64,000 nucleotides of DNA from Urechis unicinctus (GCA_034190875.2 CM067355.1:38563674-38627673), one strand, 5' to 3'; counted from the stretch's first letter, positions 1 to 11,999 are shown. The notes: generated by a model from the sequence alone, not told the origin. Made by a program: numbers and translations.

Positions 1-300
1 TGACAGTCTTTGCCAATGGATGGTATCGATTGCCATAGTCTTTGCCAATGGATGGTACCGATTGGTACCAATTACCATAGTCTTTGCCAATGGATTGTAC
101 CGATTGCCAGTCTTTGCCAATTGATTGTACCGATTACCATAGTCTTTGCCAATGGATGGCACTGATTGCCTTAGTCTTTGAAATTGGATGGATCGATTGC
201 ATTAGTCTTTGCCAATGGCTTGTACCGATTGCCATAGTCTTTGCCAAAGGATTGTACATATCGTCATAGTTTTAGCCAATGGATGGTACCGATAGCATTG
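1..300. repeat. 32-bp tandem repeats at the outer tip of a foldback element
   Basis: About nine imperfect copies of a 31-32 bp unit with the core AGTCTTTGCCAATGGATGG followed by TACCGATTGCCAT. The array starts at or before the window edge, so its true length is unknown. Related units in inverted orientation lie at 6248-6400, at the far end of the 1-6.4 kb inverted repeat. Subterminal arrays of this kind are common in foldback-type DNA transposons; assigning this one to a transposon is inference. Confidence 0.85.
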
Positions 301-859
301 ATGTGATTTTGGTATTCACATTTAGATACTACATATCTTCTAGTTCAAACATGGTACATGGAGTGTTCCATAAACGCTATCCCTAAGTACAATAATGGAC
401 CATTTAACGTTAAGCATTTCATGAGCATACGATCAATACTCTATCAATATCATGCTAATTAATCGATGGATTAATGTATTAACTCATTGGAATACCCACG
501 AATAAATGTCCCAGGAATATCGTGGGTTTGATGATTTATGTGATTGAGTGATTGCAATAATTCGTTATCTGATAAGTCGTATGTCACTCGTTCGATCAAG
601 TTTATCCATACCAATTAAATTAAATTGCAAACACCGATCACTTGGCGTGATCGCTCGGCTGGAAGTTTTACGCTTAAATTGTAAGGATACATAACATCAC
701 CACTCTTCGTCCCCACCCTACCACACAATCAAGACTTTCAGAAAGATTGACGATGACAACATTGATGGCAAGAAAAGAAACAATACACAGCTGTGCCCCT
801 ACCTCTTTACACAAAAGATAACATAACAGCGTAGTCAGTGTAGTTGATATATTGAACAC

Positions 860-1386
860 CTGTAGTAAGGCGCGGTCCTCTTCATCGCGACCTCTGTCTC
901 ATCACTTCTAGCAATGCATGTGGCGCTATGTTTAATGCCATGCACCCTGCAAGATAGGCTCATCCGCCCACTGGAGGTCGCCACGTATTCCAACTCGCGG
1001 ACGAAATCACTGCTCTCGGATCTCCCCCTCTGAACACAAACACCTCACCATTGCTAATCAACATTGGAAAATTAACCCTGCGGTGCTCCAGCGAGATTAA
1101 TTTGTTTCCCAGTTTTCCTCTGTAGATCAAAACAGTGAATTACCAAGCGATCAATACCAAGTCCCGCAACATAGTAGCCGTTGCCACCAGAGTAACAGGC
1201 GGCCCCATCGAATGGGCGCGTGGTATCAGGTGAGTTGATGTCAACCTCTGAGTCGTCAAATGAGGCTGGGTACAGTGATATAATGCAGGCACCATTACAC
1301 AACACAGCTTTATAATATACATAAGCAGGACGACTGATTGTCGCAGCAGGGCGACTGATGGTCACAGCAGGACGATTAATGGTCAC
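860..1386 (-). pseudogene. Decayed coding sequence in left arm, possibly beta-propeller-like
   Basis: The minus strand is open over 1072-1386 (104 residues). Similarity to the other arm then continues in another frame to about 900. Peptide blocks such as INSPDTTRPFDGAAC, YYVAGLG and VIHCFDLQR recur, slightly changed, on the plus strand of the right arm (about 5235-5400), followed in both arms by LISNG and VFVF/VFMF. The alternation of Gly-rich turns and short beta-like strands suggests a kelch- or propeller-type repeat, but I do not recognise the family. The N-terminal ISRPA repeats come from the 20-bp minisatellite. Frame breaks and stops make an active gene unlikely. Confidence 0.5.
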
Positions 1387-1450
1387 ATCAGGACGATCTA
1401 TGGTCGCAGCAGGACGATCGACAGTCGCAATAGGACGTCTGATGGTCGGA
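1325..1450. repeat. 20-bp minisatellite (GGTCGCAGCAGGACGA type)
   Basis: Six or so imperfect units of about 20-21 bp built from GGTC(G/A)CAGCAGGACGA followed by TCTAT or CTGAT. A shorter inverted counterpart is at about 5145-5210 in the right arm, so the array has changed length since the arms separated. Confidence 0.75.
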
Positions 1451-1769
1451 CCAGGAGTGTAGGGTTGAACGGCACGTCAACATGTTAGTGTTATATGGCG
1501 CATAAAAAAGTTAATAGATAAGTTTGACCTGATTAAGCAGATGCCTTCTTGGATAAATGGAAAAAAGGGACATACAAGTAGATGATGATGAAAAAGATAA
1601 AAAATCAAATAGTATTCTAAGGCAAGTCACCACCAGCCAATTGACTGGAACAGGCCATTCAAGCCTCTCGTGTAGGCGAAATCCGAGCCAGAGTAGTGTG
1701 TTACAGACATGACACTCACAACGACCCATCCACTCAACCACCAGAATCCCACTGTCCATCGACACGAGT

Positions 1770-4300
1770 CACAGCCCACGGCCAGCAGGAGATCAGTATA
1801 TAATAGGGAGCATCTCAAGGATGAATACACTTTACAATACTACAGGGGTAAAAAAACAACAGGGATTATCTCAGGAGGGAATGCACTTCAAGTGATGAGT
1901 GATGACGATTTCTAACACCAAACATGGCCTTAAACCATAAAGCTACAACCGCTTATAGCTATCAGATTCAGACCTTTGGTTATCATGATCATAAAATGAG
2001 ATGAGAAAGATCTAGATCTAGATGGTGTCTAACGGCGAAATGATCATGACGCATAGAGGTAGTGCCTACACGAGTGCCGACACGAGTCACAGCCCACGGC
2101 CAGCAGGTTGCATTCTATTAGTCGCCGTTATGACATGCAGGAAGAGTACAGTGGGCCTATTCTTTCCCCTGACCCACAGGGGGAGGTGATCAATGTCATG
2201 TCGCATCCACGCTATGGCGGAAGACAACCTCTTATCATCATCCCTGATACAGAGGCTGGGGTGGTTTAAATATAACATCACACTGCTGAGGGGAAGTGTT
2301 GGAAAGGTAGACTCATCCTTGAGCGTTAGAGCCAAACCCTAAAATCAGGTTATTACAATACAGGAACGCCAAACTCATCTGCCGACCTGGCCAAGGCCTA
2401 CGCTTGTGCAAACAAGACGTCCTCCAGGTTGCCGTGATACAGGACGAATAGGAGAAGTTTCAGTATGTCAGGGTCCGCTTCTACTTACAAAAACTTTAAA
2501 GTATCACCGTCATTATATTCTGACATCAATGTTTGCTTCATATATGCCGAGGAGCGGCGACTACAGCGCGGTGTAGGTTGATCGACTGCCCCAGACAGTT
2601 GAGGGTAAAATCATAGAATGCTTCTGCTTCCCACCATTCCGTAAATCCCGAGAAAAGACCGGCATTGCCCATGATGATTGAAAAAAAAACCGGCGCTGGT
2701 CTAGATAAGAGACATTCCCCTTCTCACGTGGCCCCACAGCGCGCACTGTCATGATGCCGGATTCCTCAGTGTCCATGCATCAGTCCGGCGGTACACAATT
2801 ACACCTTATATAACCTGCTACTAACCCATGTCATCTATAGTCGTCTACAGCCAGCAAACGGAAAACCAAAATGCTCGTGCCTAGAGACCAGCTTGCGCAC
2901 CTGTTGACCTCGGTTACATTAGACACAGTCATTGGGAATTAAAGAACGGGCCAGTTTTACTGACGTGTGACGTCGGGCATGCTTTATTTAAGAAGGCTAG
3001 CTTCCAGACATGTAGGCTCAGGAATAAAACGCAGTATATCATTATTAACGGGCAATTTTTGTATCATAATTTTTCATTGTACCATTGCGATCGCCGTGTT
3101 TATAATAACAATTATAATCTTTATTGACATCGTGATGCATATGTCATGTATATGCGATACTACATTGTCAATAAAGACAACAGCTGACATAACTAGAAAA
3201 CGGAAAACGGCATGCCAAGATACCAATAAGGTGCAAATTACAAAACGTTACAAAACGTCACAAAGGTTATAACAACCAAAACACTTATAATAAGTGTACT
3301 ATGACTCACAATAAACAAATATCATAACGGGAAGATGACTTGTCTACCCTTGGCTCCCACCTTTAATAATTAATGGCATAGTTCTACAGAAATTGTATGA
3401 ATGGAGGTGTTATGTGTGCTTATGGTGTACTTTGTCTTTGTCTACAGAGTTAAGATTTCGGGAACAATTGACTGAATTAAGGAGAGATAAATCTCTCTTA
3501 TTGAAAAAAAATTGTCATTGGGGCAGCTGGCAAGGACGTGGATTTTATTCCCTACTTCGTTGGAGGAGCAGAGGGTACAGAGTCGCCGTGTGTCTGGGAA
3601 TTCCAAAGTATCTTCTCTTTTCTATTGACAATTTATGAGCCGACAACCTGAGCTGAGTGAGGTCTTTTCTGTGTGATGGATTTCCTATGTTTCTTAAATG
3701 AATTTCAATTCTACTTTCATTTTGTACAGTGTAACTAATTGTCCTCTATATTTGGAATATATACATTGTGACACTGTATGCGATATGATGAGACCTTTTG
3801 GATGATTGCTTTGTCAGGTGGGTTTTGGGATGCCACACTGATTAAGAGCATTTTTTTGATTATTGTATAATATGAATTTATTCCCGTTGGGTCTTGGTTA
3901 CAGAGTCAAAAAGTTTCAGAAACTTTTTGCTCCAATACCATGTCCTATTGGTTGTAGTTGGCAGAAATAAGCTTCTGTGGCATTTTGGGACAATCTTTCA
4001 ATGGCTTCTCTATATGAGCGAGATTATGTGAAGGTGATCTCAAGATAACAGTAAGATAAGACATTTTTTATGAATTTGTTGTTAATTTTAATTGTGGGCG
4101 AGATTTTGGTGAAATTGAAAGCAACAACTTGGGTTTTGCTGAGTTTGATTTGTTATCTCAACTATTGGCAGAATTGTCTTTGTATGTCAAATGAAGAAAG
4201 TTTCTAACTTACGGATCAAAATTATATCGTCGGCATACAAGTGACTAATAATGTTTTATTCCCCGATAGTAAAAGGGTCATTATTGCTATCTTAAACAAC
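1770..4300. other. Spacer of the foldback element; no recognisable gene
   Basis: I see no conserved domain here. A block around 1640-1800 (CAGCCTCTCGT... to CGAGTCACAGCCCAC) recurs directly at 4318-4440, and its last part recurs again at 2075-2105, so the spacer contains short internal duplications. A 101-residue ORF at 2967-3272 (+) has a hydrophobic stretch (residues about 33-60) and a basic C-terminus. A second ORF at 3393-3638 (+) is unremarkable. Neither has supporting evidence of being a gene. Confidence 0.5.
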
Positions 4301-4729
4301 AAGCTCTGGACAAGACCATTCCAGCCTCTCGTCTAGGCGAAATTCGGGCCTAAGTGGTGTGTTGCAGATATGGCCCTTGCAAGGATTACTGTGCTCAACC
4401 ACCAGAAACCCATTGCCCAACAACACGAGTCACAACCCACCTTTAGCTGTCATCTGGAATAGTAGCTCCGATATCCGTTTAACAAAATCCATTTCCAGCC
4501 CCCCAATAACTCCCAGATCCCAGCAATTCTGGTATAGTTCAGTGTTGTGGGGAATTAACCACAATAATACAAGTTGCTGCTAAAGGTTCCCTGAAACCTA
4601 AAGTAAAACTACCAAAGTATCCCAAAGACGACAAACACACCCTGAGGGTGTGGGGATTGAATAGGCCCAAGAAGCAACTAATAGGGGGCAACCTGTTGGC
4701 CCTGGGTTGCAATTCGTGTCGTTGGACAG

Positions 4730-6400
4730 TGGGATCCACGTGGTTGAGTAGATGGGTCCTTGTTAGGGTTATGTCTTCAACACACTACTCTGGCCTATAC
4801 GAGAGGCTGTAATGGCCTTGTCCAGTCAATTGGCTTGTGGTGATTTGCCTTAGGATACTTTTTGGATTTGTATTTTTTCATCATCATCATCCATTTGTAT
4901 GTCCCTTTTTTCCTTTTATCCTAGAAGGCGGCTGCTTAATCAGTTCAAACCTATCTATTAAACTTTTTAGGTGCATTATAACATGTTTTTGTGTCGTTAA
5001 ACCCTATACTCACTACCTCACTTACCATGATCACAGATAACGTGATTTCATTTCTCTGCTGAAAGCTATATCCATTATCTCAACATGGATCCTTTACTTA
5101 TGAAAATCCTGTAGCTGAAGGCTCCGAGCCAAATCCTGGTCCGACCATCAGACGTCCTGCAGCGACCATCAATCGTCTTGCTGATTCAGTCGTCTTGCTG
5201 TTGTAGATTATAAAGCTGTGATGTGGAAGGGTGCCTGCCTCATTTGACGACTCAGTGGTTAACATCAACTCACCTGATACCACGCGTCCATTCAATGGGG
5301 CAGCCTGTTGCTTCGGTGACAACGACTTCTATGTGGCGGGACTTGGTAGTGATGGCTAGGTAATTCACTGTTTTGAACTACAGAGGAGAACTTGGAAACA
5401 ATTAATCTCACTGGAGCACCGCAGAGTTTATATTCTAATGTTAATTAGTAATGGTAAGGTGTTTATGTTCGAAGGGGAAGATCCCGGGAACACTGATTTC
5501 GTCCACTAGTTGGAATAAGTGACGACCTCCGTGCATCGCTAGAATTGATGAGACAGATGTCGAAATGATGGAGACCGTGCATTACTACAGGTGTTGAATT
5601 AACCAGCTACACTGACCACATATGTTATGATGCTGCCTCACCAGTTCTCGCGCTGTACCAAGAGTGTGGTTTATGCCAACAGACATGTCTTGTTTGTACA
5701 GTTCCCAGACATTTATACCTGTGGAATGAAATATGTGTATGATTGGGTATCATGAAGCTCATGTGCTACAGACTGCATGACGTTGATAGTGTACTGACGA
5801 CAGGTGCCATCCAGTCAATCTTTCTGAATGTCGGAGTTGTGGTGTAGGGTAAGGCTGTGATGTTGCGTATCCTGAAAATTTAAGCGTAACTCCTTCAACA
5901 ACATCCAGCCAAGCGATCACGCCAAGTGATAGGTGTTTGCACTTTAATCGGTATTGATCAACTGTATCGAAACGAGTGATATACGACGAACCAGATGACT
6001 TTTTTGTAATCATTCGATCACATATATCATCAAACTCATGACTTTAGTTTGATAATTGTTCTTGGGTCATCGATTGATTAGCATGATATCAATAGAGTAT
6101 TCGTCGTATGCTCATGAGATGCTTAAAGTTAAATGGTCCATTGTGGTTCTTAGGGATAGCGTTTACGGAACAAGCCATGTACCATGTTTGAGCAAGAAGG
6201 TGTGTAGTTTTTAAATTTGATTACCACGATCATGTCATTGCTACTTGTTCCATCCATTGGCTAAAACTTTGAAAGTCGATACAGTCTATTGGCAACGACT
6301 ATTGCAATCGGTACAAACCATTGCCAAAGACTACGGCAATCAGTGCCATCCATTGGCAAAGACTATGACAATGGGTAAAATCCATTGTAATGGGTGGTAC
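4730..6400 (-). repeat. Right arm of 1.7-kb inverted repeat (foldback element)
   Basis: Reverse complement of 1-1765. It contains about 130 bp near 5620-5760 that I do not find in the left arm, and it ends in about four degenerate 32-bp units (6248-6400). The decayed coding copy reads on the plus strand here (about 5160-5560) with several stops. Confidence 0.8.
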
Positions 6401-6743
6401 ATAATGAATACGACATTTGTGCAGCTGTAAAAACAAATACCTAGTTACAAGTATTTTGCCTTAAAATAGCTAGGTATATTACAATCACCATAAGCTTTCT
6501 CGTGACCATTCTGCTAATCCTTTTAAAAAAGAGGTGCCTCGGAAAACTAAGTAGATTAGTAGGAATTTATTCAGCGATATATCCTGATCTCTCAAGATGA
6601 CCCAGCCCCATTGGCGAGAAAATCTTGGACCTCTTCGCGTCTGGATCAACTAACGAATGGGTTATTTAAATGCTTTCATGAAAGGCGCCCGCTTGAATCA
6701 CCCAGTGCTCCCAACATTGACGTTTTGTAATATGCATTCGACA

Positions 6744-6884
6744 ATGTCAGTCCTTCTGCCATTCATCCTGCTATTAGCGTCGTTAATGTTGAACGCGTCA
6801 ATGTTTGAGTCACCTCTTCTGCCCTGCTCCACTTCATCGGAAATTTATTGTTCTCATCGGTGTTCTCAACGTCCTGATATATGA
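6744..6884 (+). CDS. Candidate short secreted peptide or first exon
   Basis: A 46-residue ORF starting at the second of two close in-frame ATGs (6732, 6744). It begins MSVLLPFILLLASLMLNAS, a convincing signal peptide, followed by a short tail with three cysteines (PC...YC..RC). It lies in the segment that is absent from the second copy of the local direct duplication. It could be the first exon of a secreted Cys-containing protein, a small secreted peptide, or a chance ORF. No homologue is recognised. Confidence 0.3.
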   Translation: MSVLLPFILLLASLMLNASMFESPLLPCSTSSEIYCSHRCSQRPDI

Positions 6885-6896
6885 AGTTAATTCAAA

Positions 6897-6926
6897 GAGT
6901 TTATAGCTCAGCGTAGCTATAAACTC
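6897..6926. repeat. Perfect 12-bp hairpin with 6-nt loop
   Basis: GAGTTTATAGCT, then CAGCGT, then AGCTATAAACTC: a perfect 12-bp inverted repeat 12 bp past the stop of the 6744 ORF. Its role is unknown. Confidence 0.7.
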
Positions 6927-7359
6927 TATTGGTAAACTTGAACATGAGTGGTCATAGCGGACAATCCTTGCAGCATAACGTCTTCTTTTTGAAAATGGTC
7001 GAAATGACACAACTATGATGCATATTAAAAAACACTCGTTATTTATGGTGTCATAATGTTTACTCGGGCGTTAATGGTAAGTGAGATTACTGCAGCATTG
7101 TGTAGGTTTTTATCGACAACCAGACGGCACCAGAAACTGACACCTCTGCTATACAAGGTTTGAATGCAGTGCTGATCGGAAGATATACACTATTATAGCA
7201 CTGCAACGAGGTAAGGTGGCTAGCGAGACAAGCAAATGATGAGTAGAAACACATTCGTGACGTGTTCGTTGTCTGAAAATTGTTTTTCCTGAATTTTCTT
7301 CTACTATAATTGGGTCAAACCTCTTACTTCAGTTGACGCATGATCAAACCCAGGGGTAC

Positions 7360-7735
7360 AAAAATATGTAATACTAGTATTTTGCCCTAAAATATCTTGG
7401 TATACCACAATCGCCATACACTTTCTCATGGCCATTATACTAATCCTTTTTAAAAAGAGGTACCTGGGAAAACTAAGTAGATTAGTAGGACAACAATCAG
7501 CAATAATGTCCTAAATGTTACATGAGGCGTTGATGATAAGTGAGATTACTGCAGCATTGTGTAGGTTAATATCGACAACCAGGTCCTCTCTACTGTACAA
7601 GGTTTGAATGCAGTGCTGGAGGGAAAATATACACTATTATAGCACTGCAACGAGATGAGGGCGCCAGCGAGGCAAGCAAATGATGAATGAGAGTAAACAC
7701 ATTCGTGACGTGTGCGTTGACTGGAAATGTCTATA
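7360..7735. repeat. Direct duplication, second (shorter) copy
   Basis: Matches 6440-6570 and 7065-7275 joined together, lacking the intervening segment with the signal-peptide ORF. Identity is visibly below 95 percent by eye. Confidence 0.8.
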
Positions 7736-7739
7736 CAAA

Positions 7740-8340
7740 CAAAATTGGTATGTATTTGAGTGGTCGTAGAACATGGTAGGTTTTGATAACACATGAAAAA
7801 TAAGGGAAGATTGAGGAATAGGATACGAAGGGAGAGTAAGAATTGGATGGTTATTGTACAGTAAGACAGGGTAGTGTAGCAGAGAGTATGATAGAATATG
7901 GTAGAATATGACACGATAGGAGTATAATTGGGTAGAGCCAGTTGGTAGGGAGGAAATTGTAGGAATGGAAAATTAGGTAGGCAATGATGGTCAGTAGAGA
8001 GTGGAGTTGGATCAGGTCAGGTAAAGTTGGTATGATTAAAATACGGGATATGGCAAGGTTGTGCTGAGAATGAATATACAGAATAGGTAGATAGAAGAGA
8101 TAGAGTAGGATGCAACTGTGTAGTTAGGTAGTGAAAAGCAAGAGAAGGATGAGAGAGCGCAGGAGTATCGTTCAGGTAAGGGTTGGGCAGGTTAGGAAGG
8201 TGGAAGGGAAGGCAAAATAGGCAATTGCAGAAATTGTGTTGGACATGGGAGGCCGTGTTACGACAGGGTAGAGTCACGCGGACTTAAGTAGGTGAAAGTA
8301 GGGCAAGGAAGCATAAGGGGGAGATTGGGTAGGGCATAAT
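7740..8340. repeat. Purine-rich degenerate pentanucleotide tract (TAGG/GGTAG)
   Basis: About 600 bp of G/A-rich plus strand with scattered GGTAG and TAGAGT motifs. It has the same composition as the complement of the 12.0-12.9 kb tract. Long open minus-strand frames here (7546-7914, 8017-8277) are compositional artefacts. Confidence 0.6.
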
Positions 8341-8923
8341 TTGCTTCCTTACCGTCAATATATGTGCATATCCATAGGGCAATTATGCCGAACCATGAAA
8401 ATGACATCACACTGTACATATGTCATGCAATAATGGACCACTACACATGCGGATTATGTATGTAATAGATGATCAATAACATGAATTGTTATTTAGCCAA
8501 AGCATTTGAATAAGAAAGACACGATAAGGCATTACACAACTTCTTTCTCAATTAACGCGGGGTACATTTTCCTGCGGCCATTATTCGAGTGACTGTGATA
8601 ATAAATCCATTTATTGTTTAGCATAGCATCAATCAATTATTTAATCGCATCTGGATGAGGTGCTTGATGTTTTCAGAACAGCTGGGGTAACTACCGATGA
8701 GGGTAATGAAACTTGCGTTACACCAGTATTAATTTGCAGTATGCGTCATGGCATTTGTTGCTATCCATTGGTAATGATTTCCACTCACTTACCCCAGCAT
8801 CGACCTTTGTTGGCAGTTCGATTTTCAATCAAATCTAACTGAAATCAATTGCTTAAATGTCGCGCCAACTACACGTGGAACGCATGCAGTTGTTCAGGCT
8901 CGAGAAGGATAAGTAGGGGAAGA

Positions 8924-11274
8924 ATGGAAGGATCAATGAAGCGCTGCTGGATGGCTCTGCTGATCGTGACAGTAGTTATTATCAGGCTGTATTATTTCAC
9001 AATACCTGGTTTGGAGATGAATTTAAGTCCCGTTATTACCACTTCTCCAATGACAAGTACGCCAAAGCCTGTTATCAGCAATGAAAGCATGGCGGCATCG
9101 ACTGCGAACCCACACGATGTCAGGAAGTTGGCAACAAGAATTCAACATCCCCACCTCGCCCTTGAAAAGGGGATTGCTATGGAACGTGATGCGATGCATG
9201 GTTTAATTGTATTTGCTCATTTCGACGACCCAGTATTAACTGAACGTACGCTGATTAGCTTAATCGACGAGATAATTTCCAAAATATGTCATCTTCGGAT
9301 TGCCAAGGCAACTATACATTTGATTTCCTCAGTGGTGAATTGTAATGATACAGACTTCGACGTCAGCACAGCTATCGGTAAATTTTGTCCTTCATTGGGT
9401 TCAAAAATAACTCTTCACTCCAGTAATGTGTCAGGGGAGCGGTTGGTCGATCCGCGTGAGTTATGGCATGAAGTAGCGTTTCATTGGTACCTGAGAGATG
9501 CCAAGTATTTCATTATTTTCTCAGGAAATACCAGTGCCAATTGGGATATCAACGCATTCTGGACGACATGTGTCAATTATGGAGCATCGGCTTCATCCAC
9601 AGGTAGCATTTGTGTCAATATGTCCCATTTTGAAGCCCTTGGCTTCGTGGTACCTATACGGATGCACCCTCTGCAGGTGTTCCCCAAGTCAGTCGTCCCG
9701 AATGCATCACTGGTGTATCCACCATACCAGGCTTGGATACCCTGGCTTGTGTGTCTACATGGCGAAAAGACTGCGATGGATTTCACGGCTAACATGACTT
9801 GCAATGATACACACAGACTGTCACGTGACCGCTATCTGCTACACAGGTAATAACTAGGAGTAATTACATGGTATTAGAATATCGTGGAATCATACTGTGT
9901 ACATTCGGGTAAGTTTCCCTTTGTACCAGCATTATCGCGCCGAGATTGACAATCACAACTTACCTATCAGGACTTGTTAGAATGCTCAGCCCAAGCTAGA
10001 CTCAAAACCCTATAAAAAATCAGGCATATTGAAGATGCTCGTCACGTCATCTGTGTGTTGAAGGTGCTCATCTGGTCAGCTTGTATGTTGAAGGTGGTAA
10101 TGACGTCAGTCAATGTGTTGTATGTAATGATCAGGTCAGCTGTGTTGAAGGTTCTCATAACATCAGCTATGTCTTGAAGGTGCTCGTCACGTTAGCTGTG
10201 TGTTGAAGGCGCTAATCACACCAGCTGTATGTTGCACCTTGTGCTTAGGAAACTTACCATTGATGTGTATGGCCATTTGTCATTATTCAATCACATCATT
10301 GTTATTTGTTCTTGGGATTTTGCCAGGTTGGGAACGAAAACATATAAGCTTTTTTTGCATCAAATTTTACTGAGTGTACTGTTTTCTTTATTTCCATAAG
10401 CTTGTGGTTGCTATGAATACGAGGCTGCTGATGGTGTTAGGTCAACCAAATATTTTATGATAATAAATCAAATTGTGCACTGCACACAGTATCAAATGTG
10501 TAACTGATATAGTCGTTTAAGTGATCACATCAATATTTTGATTGGAACCCAACATAATTTGCCAACCCTGTATGTGGCGGTTTCAGTTGGCTGAATAGGA
10601 CACCAGTCAGCGCATCCGCCAGAAAAGAAGTGTCGGAGATGCTATATGGAAACCGTCTGAAATACATATATGGAATTTTTCGTAACGCAATCCTTGTTCA
10701 CATATTCTACCCAGACTGGCGGCTTCGAGTGACATTAAATCGTACCATAGAGGACCCTGTATTTACAAAGAAGCTAGAGTCTCTAGGAGTTCATTTGGTA
10801 CACACCAATGAGAGTAAAATGTCCAAGATAATGTGGCGCATGTTGGTGGCAGATGACCCAAACGTTGACGTGTTCATCATGCGTGACGCTGATAGCAGGT
10901 TCACTCGCAGAGAGGCAATTCTAGTGAATGACTGGCTGAAGACAGACGCCGTCGTGCACATATTACGTGACCATCCCGCTCATAAAATGCCGATGATGGC
11001 CGGGATGTGGGGAGCCAGGCGAGCGCCTCTGATGGCAGCCTTCAAACGACCTATCCGTGAATTGATTGAAGGGAAAAATGATCAAGGTTTTTTGGCCACT
11101 GTAATTTGGCCAGCTGTGCAAAACATGACATATCTCTGTTTGGATCCCTTCTACCCTACCAAGTTCCAAGGGTGCCACGACCTCAAGATGGAAAGGGTAG
11201 ACAAAGAGCATGTAGCACAAGTTTATGACGAGTACGAGGTTCCAAAAACGTTCGTTACCAGTAAAAAACATTGA
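8924..11274 (+). CDS. Two-exon type II membrane glycosyltransferase-like protein (intact copy)
   Basis: Exon 1 is 8924-9846 and exon 2 is 10587-11274. Joining CAG|GTAATA at 9847 to TTTCAG|T at 10586 keeps the frame (phase 2) and gives about 536 residues. The start is the first ATG after an upstream in-frame stretch (MEGSMKRC), directly before a single hydrophobic anchor (WMALLIVTVVIIRLYYF), as in Golgi type II transferases. A Ser/Thr/Pro-rich stem follows. Exon 2 carries MLVADDPNVDVFIMRDADSR, a DXD-like nucleotide-sugar/metal site, then HILRDHP and AGMWGARR, as in predicted glycosyltransferases that act on surface glycans. Several N-X-S/T sequons fit a lumenal domain. The donor, acceptor and substrate are not predictable. 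Both exons are free of stops, unlike the other copies. Confidence 0.8.
10020..10240. repeat. Intronic minisatellite (TGTTGAAGGTGCTCATCACGTCAGC type)
   Basis: Seven or so imperfect units of about 27-30 bp, each with TTGAAGGTGCTCGTCACGTC-like sequence and ending AGCTGTG. Units are also present in the intron of the 54-57 kb copy (about 55545-55715) and inverted at 52780-52950. The left boundary of the giant inverted repeat falls inside this array. Confidence 0.85.
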
Positions 11275-11999
11275 ACATATATTGCAAAATATCACAAATT
11301 CAATATATGACAATTGTGTCCACGGGTTTGATCATATACGCAAATTCGTCGCATGGGGAGGTAGGGGCGGTTGTCGGGTTGGGGGTGGTTGTTGAGGTTG
11401 GAGGGATTAAAATGAACCGCTTTGGTTGGGTCAATTGTAAAAATTGACCTGTCATATATATGTGATATAAGATGCATTCGTCGGCGATTTGGGGCAATGT
11501 TTATTTTTCGCATGCATAACTGGTGTTATGGCTCGTCCTGCTCCCGTTTTCAACTTGGGATGTATTGTAGCGTCTACCGTCCCATCAGAAATAAGATATC
11601 AAACTACAGAGGCCCTAAACAGGTCACTGCTTGGAATTTTTGAATATCGTTACTAAACGTTCTAGGGAATCGGTTTGGATGATTAAAGAAATGCATTTTA
11701 AGTGACTATGTCAATTTCGTCCTTTCCAATACCATTCTTTTCTTGCAAGCGTTGTTTTGACTGGAATTTTGTAGTTGATAAAGCTTGCTTGGTATTAAAC
11801 ATCGGCATTTCCCTTATAATTATCCCCTTCAAGTTGCGCTTGTCTAATTATGGACAAGCTGATGACCAGGTGTACATTGGGAAATCAGAATCGTCGTTAT
11901 AAATGCAAACGATGCTGAGAACAGGGCTACTGCGACAGGTCTTTATTACCTTCCCAAACCTGCTCGTGTCATGACTTCTCCAGCCAACACTTTCTCAAC

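Larger units (their letters stand above)
1..1765 (+). repeat. Left arm of 1.7-kb inverted repeat (foldback element)
   Basis: This stretch recurs in reverse complement at about 4730-6400. Matching landmarks are the 32-bp repeats, a segment with ACGCTATCCCTAAG at about 375 (inverted near 6155), the hot-spot of 20-bp GACGATC/GGTCGCAGCAG repeats at 1325-1450 (inverted near 5150-5210), and the stretch containing GTAGATGATGATG (inverted near 4890). The arms have many substitutions and indels, so the structure is old. The whole resembles a long-TIR foldback element, but no transposase was seen between the arms. Confidence 0.8.
6437..7275. repeat. Direct duplication, first copy
   Basis: Two blocks recur further right: 6440-6570 (around AAACTAAGTAGATTAGTAGG) matches 7360-7495, and 7065-7275 (around CTGCAGCATTGTGTAGG and CACTATTATAGCACTGCAAC) matches 7535-7735. 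The roughly 490 bp between the blocks in this copy is missing from the second, so this is a tandem duplication followed by a deletion, or the reverse (an insertion into the first copy). Confidence 0.8.
8215..11300 (+). repeat. Direct repeat copy 1 carrying the glycosyltransferase-like gene
   Basis: The stretch beginning AGGCAATTGCAGAAATTGTG recurs in the same orientation at 52954-57190, through the 5' region, both exons and part of the intron. Copy 2 has an extra ~750 bp upstream of exon 1 (53545-54300) and a different middle part of the intron. Exon 2 occurs a third time, inverted, at about 51877-52530. Confidence 0.9.

Noticed and set aside
1..300. CRISPR-like array
   Set aside because: Units are contiguous and similar throughout with no unique spacers, and the context is eukaryotic; this is a minisatellite.
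7546..7914. 122-residue minus-strand ORF
   Set aside because: Lies over purine-rich degenerate repeat DNA and part of a direct duplication; no motif or conserved frame in the other copy.
9498..9804. Overlapping ORFs on both strands within transferase exon 1
   Set aside because: Alternative frames of the intact exon; the same shadows appear over the pseudogene copy at 55.0-55.3 kb.
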